Assembly (NCBI GenBank): GCA_937901455.1
Contig: CALDIA010000153.1
Location: 1 to 51,593 of the forward strand
From: an uncultured Bacteroidales bacterium
GTDB lineage: Bacteria > Bacteroidota > Bacteroidia > Bacteroidales > WCHB1-69
Length of the DNA: 51,593 nt
Direction of reading: 5' to 3'
How positions within the stretch are numbered: the first letter of the stretch is position 1; each line of letters begins with the position of its first letter. A program made the translations under genes and the position numbers. The notes under the pieces were generated by a model. The model was given only the letters and a program-made list of their open reading frames with translations. It had not been told where the DNA came from and ran no database searches. Below are positions 1 through 7,294 of this stretch, piece after piece.

Positions 1-2
1 AG

Positions 3-932
3 GTCAAGGTTGAAGGCAAGGTGGTTGTGGTGGGTGGCGGCAACGTCGCCATCGATGCGGCAAGGGTGGCCAAACGGAGCGGCGCCTCATCGGTGACCAT
101 GCTCTCGTTGGAGACCGAAGACATCATGCCCGCCTCGCTTGAGGAACGCCGCGAGGCCCGTGAGGACGGCGTGACCATCAATCCCGGCTGGGGTCCGAAA
201 GAGGTGTTCGGCGAAGACAAAGTCACGGGCATCGTCTTCAAGAAATGCACATCCGTGTATGACAAAGACCAGCGTTTCTCTCCGCAATACAATGAGGATG
301 AGACGATTACGTTGGATGCCGACTTGGTTATCTTCGCCATCGGCCAGACTGTGATGTTGGGTGACCTGCTGATGGACACCAAGGTGGAACTGCTCCGTGG
401 CGTGTATCCCGTGGCCGACAAGCTGACCTACCAGACCGCCGAACCCGACATCTTTGTGGGCGGCGACTGCTACACGGGGCCCAAGTTTGCTATCGACGCC
501 ATCGCCGCAGGCAAGGAAGCCGCCGAGAGCCTGCACTGTTTCGTGCAACACGGCCATCTGACCATCGGGCGCAACCGCCGCGACTTCATCGAGCTTGACA
601 AGGACGACATCGTGGTGGAGAGCTATGACAACGCCTCCCGTCAGGTGGAGCGCGTCGAAGCCAAGGAGAGTCCCTTCAGCGAATACACCGCCACGCTCAC
701 CGAGGAACAGGTGCGCGAAGAGACCGCCCGCTGCCTGAGCTGCGGCGCTTCGGTGGTCGATGAGAACCGGTGCATCGGCTGCGGCATCTGCACCACCAAG
801 TGCGGTTTCGATGCCATCCATCTATATCGCGACCATCCCGAGGCGAGCCAAATGGTGGTCTCCGAAAACAAGTTCGGAGCCATCCTGCCTTATATGCTCA
901 AACGTACCGCGAAAATCGTCTTCAAGAAGTGA
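3..932 (+). CDS. FAD-dependent NAD(P) oxidoreductase with C-terminal 4Fe-4S domain (5' partial)
   Basis: The frame is open to the left edge, so the N-terminus lies outside the window. What remains begins in the NAD(P)-binding Rossmann fold (VVVGGGNVAIDAAR), continues through the rest of the pyridine-nucleotide domain and the FAD-binding tail (DIFVGGDCYTGP followed by AIAAGKEAA), and ends in a cysteine-rich segment (CLSCGA, then CIGCGICTTKC) typical of a 4Fe-4S cluster. This is the layout of GltD-like and NADH-dependent ferredoxin-linked oxidoreductases, which pass electrons between NAD(P)H, FAD and Fe-S partners in the cytoplasm. The physiological partner is not visible. The next conserved gene on this strand is the nickel chaperone gene hypA, so a link to hydrogenase electron transfer is possible, but it is only inferred from position. 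Confidence 0.85.
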   Translation, partial: VKVEGKVVVVGGGNVAIDAARVAKRSGASSVTMLSLETEDIMPASLEERREAREDGVTINPGWGPKEVFGEDKVTGIVFKKCTSVYDKDQRFSPQYNEDETITLDADLVIFAIGQTVMLGDLLMDTKVELLRGVYPVADKLTYQTAEPDIFVGGDCYTGPKFAIDAIAAGKEAAESLHCFVQHGHLTIGRNRRDFIELDKDDIVVESYDNASRQVERVEAKESPFSEYTATLTEEQVREETARCLSCGASVVDENRCIGCGICTTKCGFDAIHLYRDHPEASQMVVSENKFGAILPYMLKRTAKIVFKK

Positions 933-933
933 A

Positions 934-1020
934 TGTTGGTTTTTTCATGTTGGTTAGCTTCGCTGTTAGTTATTTCATGTTGGTTACTGCGTGTTAGTTG
1001 GTTAATGTTAGTTGGTTAAT
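934..1020 (+). repeat. GTTGGTT-word repeats with two perfect 14-mers, inverted relative to the array at 1398-1481
   Basis: The short gap before the four-helix-bundle gene is built from variations of GTTGGTT / GTTAGTT. It ends in two identical 14-mers (gttagttggttaat) at 993-1006 and 1007-1020. The reverse complement resembles the array after the gene: compare ATGTTGGTTACTGCGTGTTA here with GTGTTGGTTACTTCGCGTTG read from the downstream array. The gene is therefore bracketed by imperfect inverted repeat arrays. Confidence 0.75.
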
Positions 1021-1023
1021 GTT

Positions 1024-1413
1024 ATGAAGATATATGATTTTGAAGACTTAGTGGTTTGGCAATTGGCAAGGGAACTTGTCAAAGATATTTATGCTCAGTT
1101 TGCTACAAGTAAGGATTATGGCTTCAACAATCAGATTCAGCGAGGCGTGATTTCCATAATGAACAACATCGCAGAGGGTTTTGACAGAAGTAAAAATGCA
1201 AAAGACAACAGACAACTTTTAAGTTACCTGAATACATCCTATGGATCTTGTGGGGAAGAGAAAAGTATGTTGTACGTGGCAGAAGATTTAGAATATACAA
1301 ATGCTGAAATAGCCGGATCATTACGCGAACGCTGCACCGACCTGTCCATAAAAATTGCCTCATTCATGTCCAGACTTCGCAACTATGATAACAACAAAAC
1401 CAACGCGAAGTAA
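1024..1413 (+). CDS. four-helix-bundle protein (S23 / 23S rRNA intervening-sequence family)
   Basis: A 129-residue protein starting at the ATG that gives MKIYDFEDLVVWQLA. A TTG four codons upstream is open but lies in the repeat tract, so it was not chosen. The signatures of the family first seen in rRNA intervening sequences are present: an N-terminal F-x-D-L-x-V-W-x-x-A block, a central stretch beginning YGFNNQIQRG followed by SIMNNIAEGFDR, and a C-terminal helix pair. Such proteins form small pentameric helical bundles, and the diversity-generating-retroelement accessory protein Avd has the same fold. No reverse transcriptase or variable repeat is nearby, and the gene is not inside an rRNA, so its function here is unknown. 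Its last four codons and stop are already part of the downstream 14-bp array. The codon use is more AT-rich than that of the genes on either side, which suggests an inserted cassette. Confidence 0.85.
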   Translation: MKIYDFEDLVVWQLARELVKDIYAQFATSKDYGFNNQIQRGVISIMNNIAEGFDRSKNAKDNRQLLSYLNTSYGSCGEEKSMLYVAEDLEYTNAEIAGSLRERCTDLSIKIASFMSRLRNYDNNKTNAK

Positions 1414-1481
1414 CCAACACGAAGTAATCAACACGAAGTAATCAACACGAAGTAAAAAACACGAAGTAATCAACACGAAGT
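1398..1481 (+). repeat. 14-bp tandem array, six copies (AATCAACACGAAGT type)
   Basis: Six consecutive 14-base units differ only in their first positions and in one internal base (aaccaacgcgaagt, aaccaacacgaagt, aatcaacacgaagt twice, aaaaaacacgaagt, aatcaacacgaagt). The array starts inside the last codons of the four-helix-bundle gene, supplies its stop codon, and runs up to four bases before the hypA ATG. Because 14 is not a multiple of 3, each reading frame meets a stop codon within 42 bases, on both strands. Confidence 0.9.
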
Positions 1482-1485
1482 GAAT

Positions 1486-1833
1486 ATGCACGAACTGGGA
1501 ATAGTCTTCTATATCATCCGGGATGTCAAGCAGGTGTCCGAGGAAAACCACGTTGGGCACGTGAACAGCGTGGTGATGGACATCGGTGAGGTGTCAACCG
1601 TGGTGCCGCATCTGCTCACCGACTGCTGGCGCTGGGCCGCCGACAAGGAGGAACTTCTTAAAGGAGCAGAACTCAAAATCAACATCATCCCCGCCGTCAC
1701 GCATTGTGACGGCTGCGGCAAGGACTACCCCACCGTCGCCCACGGGAAGACGTGTCCCCACTGCGGCAGCAAAGACACATGGCTTTTGCAAGGCAGAGAA
1801 GTGGAGATTAAGGAGTTGAGAGCAGACGGCTGA
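1486..1833 (+). CDS. hypA: hydrogenase/urease nickel metallochaperone HypA
   Basis: A protein of 115 residues, the normal HypA length. The start is the ATG giving MHELGI, because His2 with the N-terminal amine is the nickel site of the family; the in-frame GTG two codons earlier lies in the repeat array. The zinc-binding loop is complete: C74-x2-C77 and C90-x2-C93. HypA delivers nickel to the large subunit of NiFe hydrogenases together with HypB. No hypB, other hyp genes or hydrogenase subunits are visible in the window, so the client enzyme must lie elsewhere or to the left. The upstream oxidoreductase could belong to the same system. Confidence 0.93.
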   Translation: MHELGIVFYIIRDVKQVSEENHVGHVNSVVMDIGEVSTVVPHLLTDCWRWAADKEELLKGAELKINIIPAVTHCDGCGKDYPTVAHGKTCPHCGSKDTWLLQGREVEIKELRADG

Positions 1834-1905
1834 TAACAGGCGAGGCGGGAACGCGGCTTGTCATTTGAAAAGAATCAGGCGAAACAGAAAAAAATTGATT
1901 ATCTT

Positions 1906-1935
1906 TTGCTCTTTTAGAAAAAAATTGCACCTTTG
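1906..1935 (+). promoter_or_regulatory. probable Bacteroidota-type promoter of the small membrane protein gene
   Basis: TTG at 1906-1908, then 19 bases, then CACCTTTG at 1928-1935, close to the consensus TTG-N19-21-TAnnTTTG. It lies 26 bases before the ATG at 1962. Confidence 0.5.
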
Positions 1936-1961
1936 CATATAATTTGATAAACCTCAAAACA

Positions 1962-2309
1962 ATGGCTTGTTTTATAGTACCACTGACACAGGCGATAGCC
2001 ACCTCTGCATATCGCAGAAGAATAGAAAGTCAAAAGTCGAAAGACAACAGACAAGAAACCTTCCTGTCGCGCAATCTTCCCATGTTAGAGAAGATGCTTT
2101 GGGGAGGTTCTCTTATGCTTATAGTTGACCATGTGATCAACGGTGAGCTGACTTGGATGTTCCCATTTTTCACTGCATTAGAGACAGAAGGGGGCGGAGC
2201 AGTCATGCTTCGCGAGATGTTAACCATAGGTGTACCAATGTCGCTGATTGTTACCGCGGCATGGGCAGTATGGTACTGCGCAAAAGAGCACCGGTTTGTT
2301 CGTGCTTAA
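1962..2309 (+). CDS. small membrane protein of unknown function, upstream of DUF5692 gene
   Basis: A 115-residue protein starting MACFIVPLTQ. The ATG at 1962 is chosen over an upstream TTG at 1944 because of the promoter just before it. Two hydrophobic segments are visible: roughly residues 47-60 and, more clearly, a strongly hydrophobic stretch in the last 30 residues (MSLIVTAAWAVWY). A basic region (AYRRRIESQKSKDNRQ) lies between the N-terminus and the first segment. No enzyme motif is recognised. It lies 127 bases before the DUF5692 gene on the same strand, and I believe the two are commonly adjacent in Bacteroidales, so they may work together in the membrane. The function is unknown. Confidence 0.65.
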   Translation: MACFIVPLTQAIATSAYRRRIESQKSKDNRQETFLSRNLPMLEKMLWGGSLMLIVDHVINGELTWMFPFFTALETEGGGAVMLREMLTIGVPMSLIVTAAWAVWYCAKEHRFVRA

Positions 2310-2436
2310 AAGTAGGCAAGAGATTCAGAACACTGACTGCCTGAAAAAACGATTGCCGACAGCCTCTTCGGGCTGACAGAGCAGGTTTTGATGGCGACAG
2401 ATAACAGTAAATTAATTCATCAAAAACACTTAAATT

Positions 2437-3528
2437 ATGTTTTTCCAAGTTTATGGGGCTAACGCCCTAGCCCAGTGGGGGATGCTGCTCGTCGTTCTCG
2501 TGGGTCTCATTCTGTTCAACGAGTTCGCCCGCCGTACCAAAGCCGGTGGCATCATCACTTTTTTCGTCATCCCCGTCATCCTGACGGTCTATTTCGTGGC
2601 CATCGCCATCGGTGCGCGTGCTGGTGCCGACTGGGCGGTGAACAACCAGACACACGTCTATATGAACGGCTGGTTCCACTATGCCAAGCTCTATGCAGCG
2701 CTCACCGGCTGTATCGGCTTCATGATGATCAAGTACAAATGGGGTATCGGTGCCAAGCATTGGTTCAAACCGTTCCCGTTCATCATCGTGGCCATCAATA
2801 TCCTGATTGCGGTGGTTTCCGATTTTGAGAGCGCGGTCATGGGTTGGAACAAGTGGTGGCTCTCTTCCGAGGGTGTATGGCTCTATGGCGGCTGGCACAA
2901 TGTTATGAATGGTCTCGCTGGCATTCTGAACATCTTCTGTATGACCGCCTGGTGGAACGTGTTCCCGTCCAAAGACAAGAAAGACATGATCTGGGCCGAT
3001 ATGACCTGGGTCTTCATCGTGGTCTATGACATCTGGAATTTCGCCTACACTTACAACTGCCTGCCGACGCACAGCTGGTACTGCGGTATTGCCTTACTGC
3101 TCGCCCCGACCATCGCGGCCCTTTGCTGGAACCGTGGCGGCTGGATCCAGAACCGCGCCAACACGTTGGCTATCTGGTGCATGTTCGCCCAGGTGTTCCC
3201 GCTCTTCCAAGAAACCTTCAAAGACGGTTTCCAGGCCTTTAAGTGGGCTGTGCTTCCCGTTCAGTATCCCAACGGCATCGACACCATCACGGAGATCTAT
3301 GCTGCTGCTGGCGGTGAGGCCGCCGCTGTGGGCACTACCGTGGAGACAGTGGCTGGCAATCCGACCATGATGACCGTGATCAGTGCCCTGGCACTTGTTA
3401 CCAATGCCATCGCCCTGTGCTACATCATCGCCCAGTCCAAGAAGCGTCACATCAACCCGTACAAGGAAGATGTCTTCGTTAATCAGAAATATTACAAAGA
3501 CGCTGTGGCAAGAGCCGATATGGAATAA
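2437..3528 (+). CDS. DUF5692 family polytopic membrane protein
   Basis: A 363-residue, strongly hydrophobic protein (start MFFQVYGANALAQWG) with about eight to ten membrane segments and many tryptophans. It matches what I know of DUF5692, a Bacteroidota/Firmicutes membrane family without an assigned biochemical role. The C-terminal tail is charged (SKKRHINPYKEDVFVNQKYYKDAVARADME) and probably cytoplasmic. A small hairpin (CAGCC-loop-GGCTG, near 2360-2376) lies in the gap before it, and a strong terminator follows it. The translation is intact with no sign of decay. The function is unknown, and a transporter or sensor role would be a guess. Confidence 0.75.
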   Translation: MFFQVYGANALAQWGMLLVVLVGLILFNEFARRTKAGGIITFFVIPVILTVYFVAIAIGARAGADWAVNNQTHVYMNGWFHYAKLYAALTGCIGFMMIKYKWGIGAKHWFKPFPFIIVAINILIAVVSDFESAVMGWNKWWLSSEGVWLYGGWHNVMNGLAGILNIFCMTAWWNVFPSKDKKDMIWADMTWVFIVVYDIWNFAYTYNCLPTHSWYCGIALLLAPTIAALCWNRGGWIQNRANTLAIWCMFAQVFPLFQETFKDGFQAFKWAVLPVQYPNGIDTITEIYAAAGGEAAAVGTTVETVAGNPTMMTVISALALVTNAIALCYIIAQSKKRHINPYKEDVFVNQKYYKDAVARADME

Positions 3529-3549
3529 TTCCCTTATAGATACACACCA

Positions 3550-3581
3550 AAAAGGGCCGCAAAATTTGCGGCCCTTTTGTT
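3550..3581 (+). terminator. rho-independent terminator after the DUF5692 gene
   Basis: AAAGGGCCGCAAA is followed directly by its complement TTTGCGGCCCTTTT and a short T run. This is a perfect GC-rich stem 20-odd bases after the stop. The A run on its left side would let it also serve the minus-strand gene that ends at 3615. Confidence 0.9.
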
Positions 3582-3614
3582 TATCTAATGGGGGAGGGAG
3601 GTGACATAAAGATG

Positions 3615-4925
3615 TTATCGCATCACCCTAAGCAGGTATTCCGTTGTGATCTCCGCTGGACGGTACGGGCAGACAGTGAAGTTGTGGTCGTAGTAGTTAA
3701 GCAGGTGGTACTCGCTGTTGCTCCAAGTCTGGTGGAAATGTTCGCTGCAAGTGTAGGGCACCAAGCGGTCATCGTTGCCGTGAATGATGCAGATGTTGCC
3801 ATGGTAGTTGGCCGCTGTTTCAAAGATGGGCAGGGTGGAGGCTGTCTTTAGGTATCTGTATCCGAGGGAGATGCCATTATTGAGCACGAGACTGTCGGGC
3901 ATGTCAAGGGGGTCGAAGTCGATGCCGAACAAGTTGCCGCGCACCACGTCATCGCGCACAGAGGAGGCCGGTGCCAAGAGCACCACGGCCTTGATGTCAT
4001 CGGGGTGCTTGCCCGCAACCATTGCGGCCACCACCGCGCCCTGCGAGTGGCCCACCAGGGCGATGTTGTCCACAAAACGCAGGTCTTGTGCGTAGGCTAA
4101 CACCTGCTCCAAATCCTCAATTTCGTTCGGAATGGTCATCTCCACAAACTTGCCTTCACTCTTACCGTGCCCGTTGAAGTCGAATTCCAGAACTGCGAAG
4201 TCGTTTTCCAGATAGTAGGCGATACGCCGCATTAGTGAGAAATCATGGTCGCAGTTCAGTCCGTGGCACAGGATGACTAGATCGCATCGTTGTCCTGCCT
4301 TCAGTTCTGGCTTGTACAATCGGGCCCATAACTTTCCCTTGCTGCCGTCAATGGCAATCGTGTCATATTTTCCAAAAAATGGGAGTGCAACACTTTCCAC
4401 GAAATTCTTGTACAGCATATTCTCAATCTTATACGACAATACCGTGCTCACCAGCACTTTGCCGTCCGGTCCGATGAGGTAGAGGGAGGGAATCCAGCGT
4501 ACGCCGTAGGCCTTGGCCACCTCCGACTGGTTCATCCGTTTCAATTCGCTTACCTGAGGGTAGGGGACACCAGATTGGGCGATGTAGTCCGTCCATTTCT
4601 CCTTGTCGGTATCGAAGGAGATGCCGAGGAACTCCACGCCCATTCCGTGCCATTTGTTGTACATCCGGATAACCTCGGGCAGGTCTTTACGGCAGTCGGG
4701 GCACCAAGAGGCCCAGAAGTCGATGACCACATACTTTCCTTTGGCAAAATCGCTGAATTTTATTGTTTTGCCATCGGGGGTTTGGAGCTGGAAGTCGGGC
4801 GCGGGGGTGCCGGGTTTCAGCAGCTCCGTTGCATATTTTGTGTCCAGATCGGAAACCTGTGCCTGAAGGGACAAAAGGGTGGACAAGAGTGCCCATACAA
4901 ATAGGATTCTGGTGATATTTTTCAT
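3615..4925 (-). CDS. secreted thioredoxin-like (TlpA) protein fused to an alpha/beta hydrolase
   Basis: A 436-residue protein with an N-terminal signal peptide (hydrophobic residues 6-20, cleavage likely after LQAQ). Residues 35-180 are a TlpA/ResA-type thioredoxin domain (PDFQLQTPDGK, then the redox pair W74-C75-P-D-C78 and a cis-Pro region at WIPSLYL). Residues 185-436 are an alpha/beta hydrolase with nucleophile elbow G292-H-S294-Q-G, a probable acid Asp near 385 (HGNDDRLVP) and His414 (DHNF). Each half has its usual length, so this is a fusion of two complete domains and not a mis-joined frame. It probably acts in the periplasm. The hydrolase half resembles S33 aminopeptidase / acylglycerol-lipase-like enzymes. 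The substrate is unknown. It is a single-gene transcription unit. Confidence 0.85.
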   Translation of the reverse strand: MKNITRILFVWALLSTLLSLQAQVSDLDTKYATELLKPGTPAPDFQLQTPDGKTIKFSDFAKGKYVVIDFWASWCPDCRKDLPEVIRMYNKWHGMGVEFLGISFDTDKEKWTDYIAQSGVPYPQVSELKRMNQSEVAKAYGVRWIPSLYLIGPDGKVLVSTVLSYKIENMLYKNFVESVALPFFGKYDTIAIDGSKGKLWARLYKPELKAGQRCDLVILCHGLNCDHDFSLMRRIAYYLENDFAVLEFDFNGHGKSEGKFVEMTIPNEIEDLEQVLAYAQDLRFVDNIALVGHSQGAVVAAMVAGKHPDDIKAVVLLAPASSVRDDVVRGNLFGIDFDPLDMPDSLVLNNGISLGYRYLKTASTLPIFETAANYHGNICIIHGNDDRLVPYTCSEHFHQTWSNSEYHLLNYYDHNFTVCPYRPAEITTEYLLRVMR

Positions 4926-4957
4926 TGCAAGAGTTTTTAATTAGTCATAATAATTGG

Positions 4958-4965
4958 CAAAAGTA
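4958..4965 (-). promoter_or_regulatory. -7 promoter element of the thioredoxin-hydrolase gene
   Basis: CAAAAGTA on the plus strand reads TACTTTTG on the minus strand, a perfect TAnnTTTG, 32 bases before the ATG. A near-match GTG sits 20 bases upstream where the -33 TTG is expected. Confidence 0.5.
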
Positions 4966-5129
4966 CTAAAAAAATATTGGGGATGCACAGTTGCAAATGT
5001 TTTTTCTGCTAATGATCGGTAGATGTTTGCTTTGAGAATGGGAAGGCGCTATTTTCAGCATCGATAGGTTGATGTCTCTCCCATCGCGACAAAAATATTT
5101 AGGAGACACACCAATATTTGAAATTTATG

Positions 5130-5137
5130 TACATTTG
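5130..5137 (+). promoter_or_regulatory. -7 promoter element of the small gene before mutL
   Basis: TACATTTG is a perfect TAnnTTTG word, 21 bases before the ATG at 5159. No clear -33 TTG was found. Its position argues against the upstream in-frame ATGs at 5069 and 5072 as the start. Confidence 0.5.
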
Positions 5138-5158
5138 CACTCTCTAAAATTTGATGTT

Positions 5159-5404
5159 ATGGGATTTTTACTTAACGATAAACAGGAGCAGCGGGAGTTC
5201 AACTACAAGCCCCGCTTTTATGATCCGGATAAGGAACAATCGACGGGTGACCATCAGACCGATTTTGCTAATAAGTTGCATCGGGAATGGAGCAGCAAAC
5301 GTCGCCATAATGCATCCGATAGCAAGTTTTCTTGGTTGCCTATTATAACGATGGTTTTTTTCGCTCTTTTGCTGGCGATTGTGTTTTTTAAGTTTTTTGC
5401 ATAA
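5159..5404 (+). CDS. small single-pass membrane protein preceding mutL
   Basis: An 81-residue protein starting MGFLLNDKQEQREF. It has the sequence NYKPRFYDPDKE, which I recognise from small uncharacterised proteins encoded beside mutL in many Bacteroidota, then a charged middle and one C-terminal membrane segment (about residues 58-80, WLPIITMVFFALLLAIVF). A longer frame opens 90 bases earlier, but the extra residues are not conserved-looking and the promoter word falls inside them. The stop is 18 bases before mutL, so the two are probably co-transcribed. The function is unknown; a tail-anchored membrane role is all the sequence supports. Confidence 0.75.
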   Translation: MGFLLNDKQEQREFNYKPRFYDPDKEQSTGDHQTDFANKLHREWSSKRRHNASDSKFSWLPIITMVFFALLLAIVFFKFFA

Positions 5405-5422
5405 ACATACGATTTTTATAGT

Positions 5423-7294
5423 ATGGCTGATATTATAAAGTTGTTGCCCGATGCGGTAGCCAATCAGATTGCGGCTGGAGAAGTGATTCAGCGGCCCGCC
5501 TCTGTGGTGAAGGAATTGCTGGAAAATGCCGTGGATGCTGGCGGAGATTATATCCAATTAATTGTGAAAGATGCCGGCAGGACACTCATACAGGTTATCG
5601 ACAATGGCAAAGGTATGTCTTTCAATGATGCCCGCCTTTGCTTTGAACGTCACGCCACTTCCAAACTGCGGGCTGCCGATGAGCTGTATCATATAACTAC
5701 CAAGGGCTTCCGCGGCGAGGCACTCGCCTCCATAGCCTCCATAGCCCATGTGGAACTCAAAACCAAGCAGCCAGATGAAACGATGGGCACTCTCGTGCAG
5801 ATTGAAGGTGCCGAGGTTAAAAAGCACGAGTATTGCACCACACAAGACGGCACTTCCATCTCAGTCAAAAACCTGTTCTTCAATGTGCCCGCTCGCCGCA
5901 ACTTTCTCAAGTCAGACAATGTGGAAATGACCCATGTCGAGGAAGAATTCTTTCGCGTGGCGCTTATTCACTACGACTTGTCATTCACACTTTTCCATAA
6001 CGGCAAACAGATCTATCAGCTTCCAGCTGCCAACTTCAAACAGCGCATCATTGGTATTTTTGGCAATGGTTTTAGAGACAAACTCTACCCTGTGGAGCAG
6101 GAAACCGACATTATGGATGTGCATGGGTTTATCGCCAAGCCAGAGAATGCTAAAAAGAAGAAAAGTGAACAGTATATGTTCATCAACCATCGTTATGTTC
6201 GCCATCCACTGTTGAACTATGCTGTAGAGCAGGCATATGCCCAACTGATCCCACAAGGCTATCGCCCCGCCTATTTCATCTATATCGATATCAATCCTGA
6301 ATGCGTGGATATCAATGTGAGTCCTACGAAAGTGGAGGTGAAGTTGCAGGACGATAAGTTGCTGTTTGGTTTTATTCTGGCGGCTGTTAAGAAGAGTTTG
6401 GGTAAGATGTCGCTATCGCCCCAGATTGACTTTGATGTGGATCCTATCTTTGAGCAAATGCCACAAAAACCAGCCGACAGACCAATCGTATTGCCCACCA
6501 TCGAGCATAATCCCAACTATAACCCCTTTGATACGGTTCCTCAGTATCGTGGTCAGACACAGCGCGACAGCAAACCGTACCAGTGGAACGAGCGGCTTAA
6601 TCCAGATAGTTGGAACGCTTTCTTGGAAGGTCTAAAGACAGAGCATATTGCGCATCAGGAACCCGAACAGCTTGAAGCTACCCTTATGGTGGAGACACCT
6701 TCGTCAATATCCATCGAGGCGGATGTGCCCAACGATTTTCCATACTTTGTAGTTGACAATCGATATCTGTTCTTGCAACTGAACAACCGTTCTATGGTGA
6801 TGGACATCGTGAGTGCCCGCGAGCGCATCTTGTTTGATCGGAATATGAAGGCACTGCGCGATACTCCTATCAGGGTGCAGCAGAGCCTTTTCCCTGTCAC
6901 TGTGACATTGACCCCCGCACAAGGAGATCTGGCAGAAACGCTCAAAAAGGAGTTGTTGTTGCTTGGTTATGATATTGAAAAGATCGACATGACCCATTTT
7001 GCGGTGAATGGAACCCCTAACGATGAAGAGGCTGAAGGAGACCTGCAAAACATTATCAGCAATATGCTGGATGATTATAAAAGTAACCTTTTCCTTCATC
7101 GCTCCGATAACTATCAGAATATTGCACTCTGTATGGCCAAACAATATCGTAGTCGTTATGCACCACTTACCTCGCGTGAGTCAGTGACCGAACTGGTGCG
7201 ACAACTCTTTCAGTGCGATTGCCCCACCGTGTCGCCTTCGCAGCAGAAGACTGTGTTTATCCTTGAACCCCAATTTATCGAAAGCCTGTTCTGA
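5423..7294 (+). CDS. mutL: DNA mismatch repair protein MutL
   Basis: A protein of 623 residues, normal for MutL. The N-terminal GHKL ATPase is complete: LPDAVANQIAAGEV, motif I around ELLENAVDAG, motif II DNGKGM, motif III TKGFRGEAL, then the transducer domain. A variable linker follows (about residues 340-430), then the C-terminal dimerisation domain. The endonuclease motif normally written DQHAxxER reads DIVSARER here (near 6803), and the second metal motif near the C-terminus (CPxGRP) reads CPTVSPSQQKT. The nicking activity found in MutL of bacteria without MutH is therefore probably lost or altered, while ATP-driven matchmaking should remain. The stop overlaps the start of the ABC ATPase gene (TGATG), which implies translational coupling. 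Confidence 0.95.
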   Translation: MADIIKLLPDAVANQIAAGEVIQRPASVVKELLENAVDAGGDYIQLIVKDAGRTLIQVIDNGKGMSFNDARLCFERHATSKLRAADELYHITTKGFRGEALASIASIAHVELKTKQPDETMGTLVQIEGAEVKKHEYCTTQDGTSISVKNLFFNVPARRNFLKSDNVEMTHVEEEFFRVALIHYDLSFTLFHNGKQIYQLPAANFKQRIIGIFGNGFRDKLYPVEQETDIMDVHGFIAKPENAKKKKSEQYMFINHRYVRHPLLNYAVEQAYAQLIPQGYRPAYFIYIDINPECVDINVSPTKVEVKLQDDKLLFGFILAAVKKSLGKMSLSPQIDFDVDPIFEQMPQKPADRPIVLPTIEHNPNYNPFDTVPQYRGQTQRDSKPYQWNERLNPDSWNAFLEGLKTEHIAHQEPEQLEATLMVETPSSISIEADVPNDFPYFVVDNRYLFLQLNNRSMVMDIVSARERILFDRNMKALRDTPIRVQQSLFPVTVTLTPAQGDLAETLKKELLLLGYDIEKIDMTHFAVNGTPNDEEAEGDLQNIISNMLDDYKSNLFLHRSDNYQNIALCMAKQYRSRYAPLTSRESVTELVRQLFQCDCPTVSPSQQKTVFILEPQFIESLF

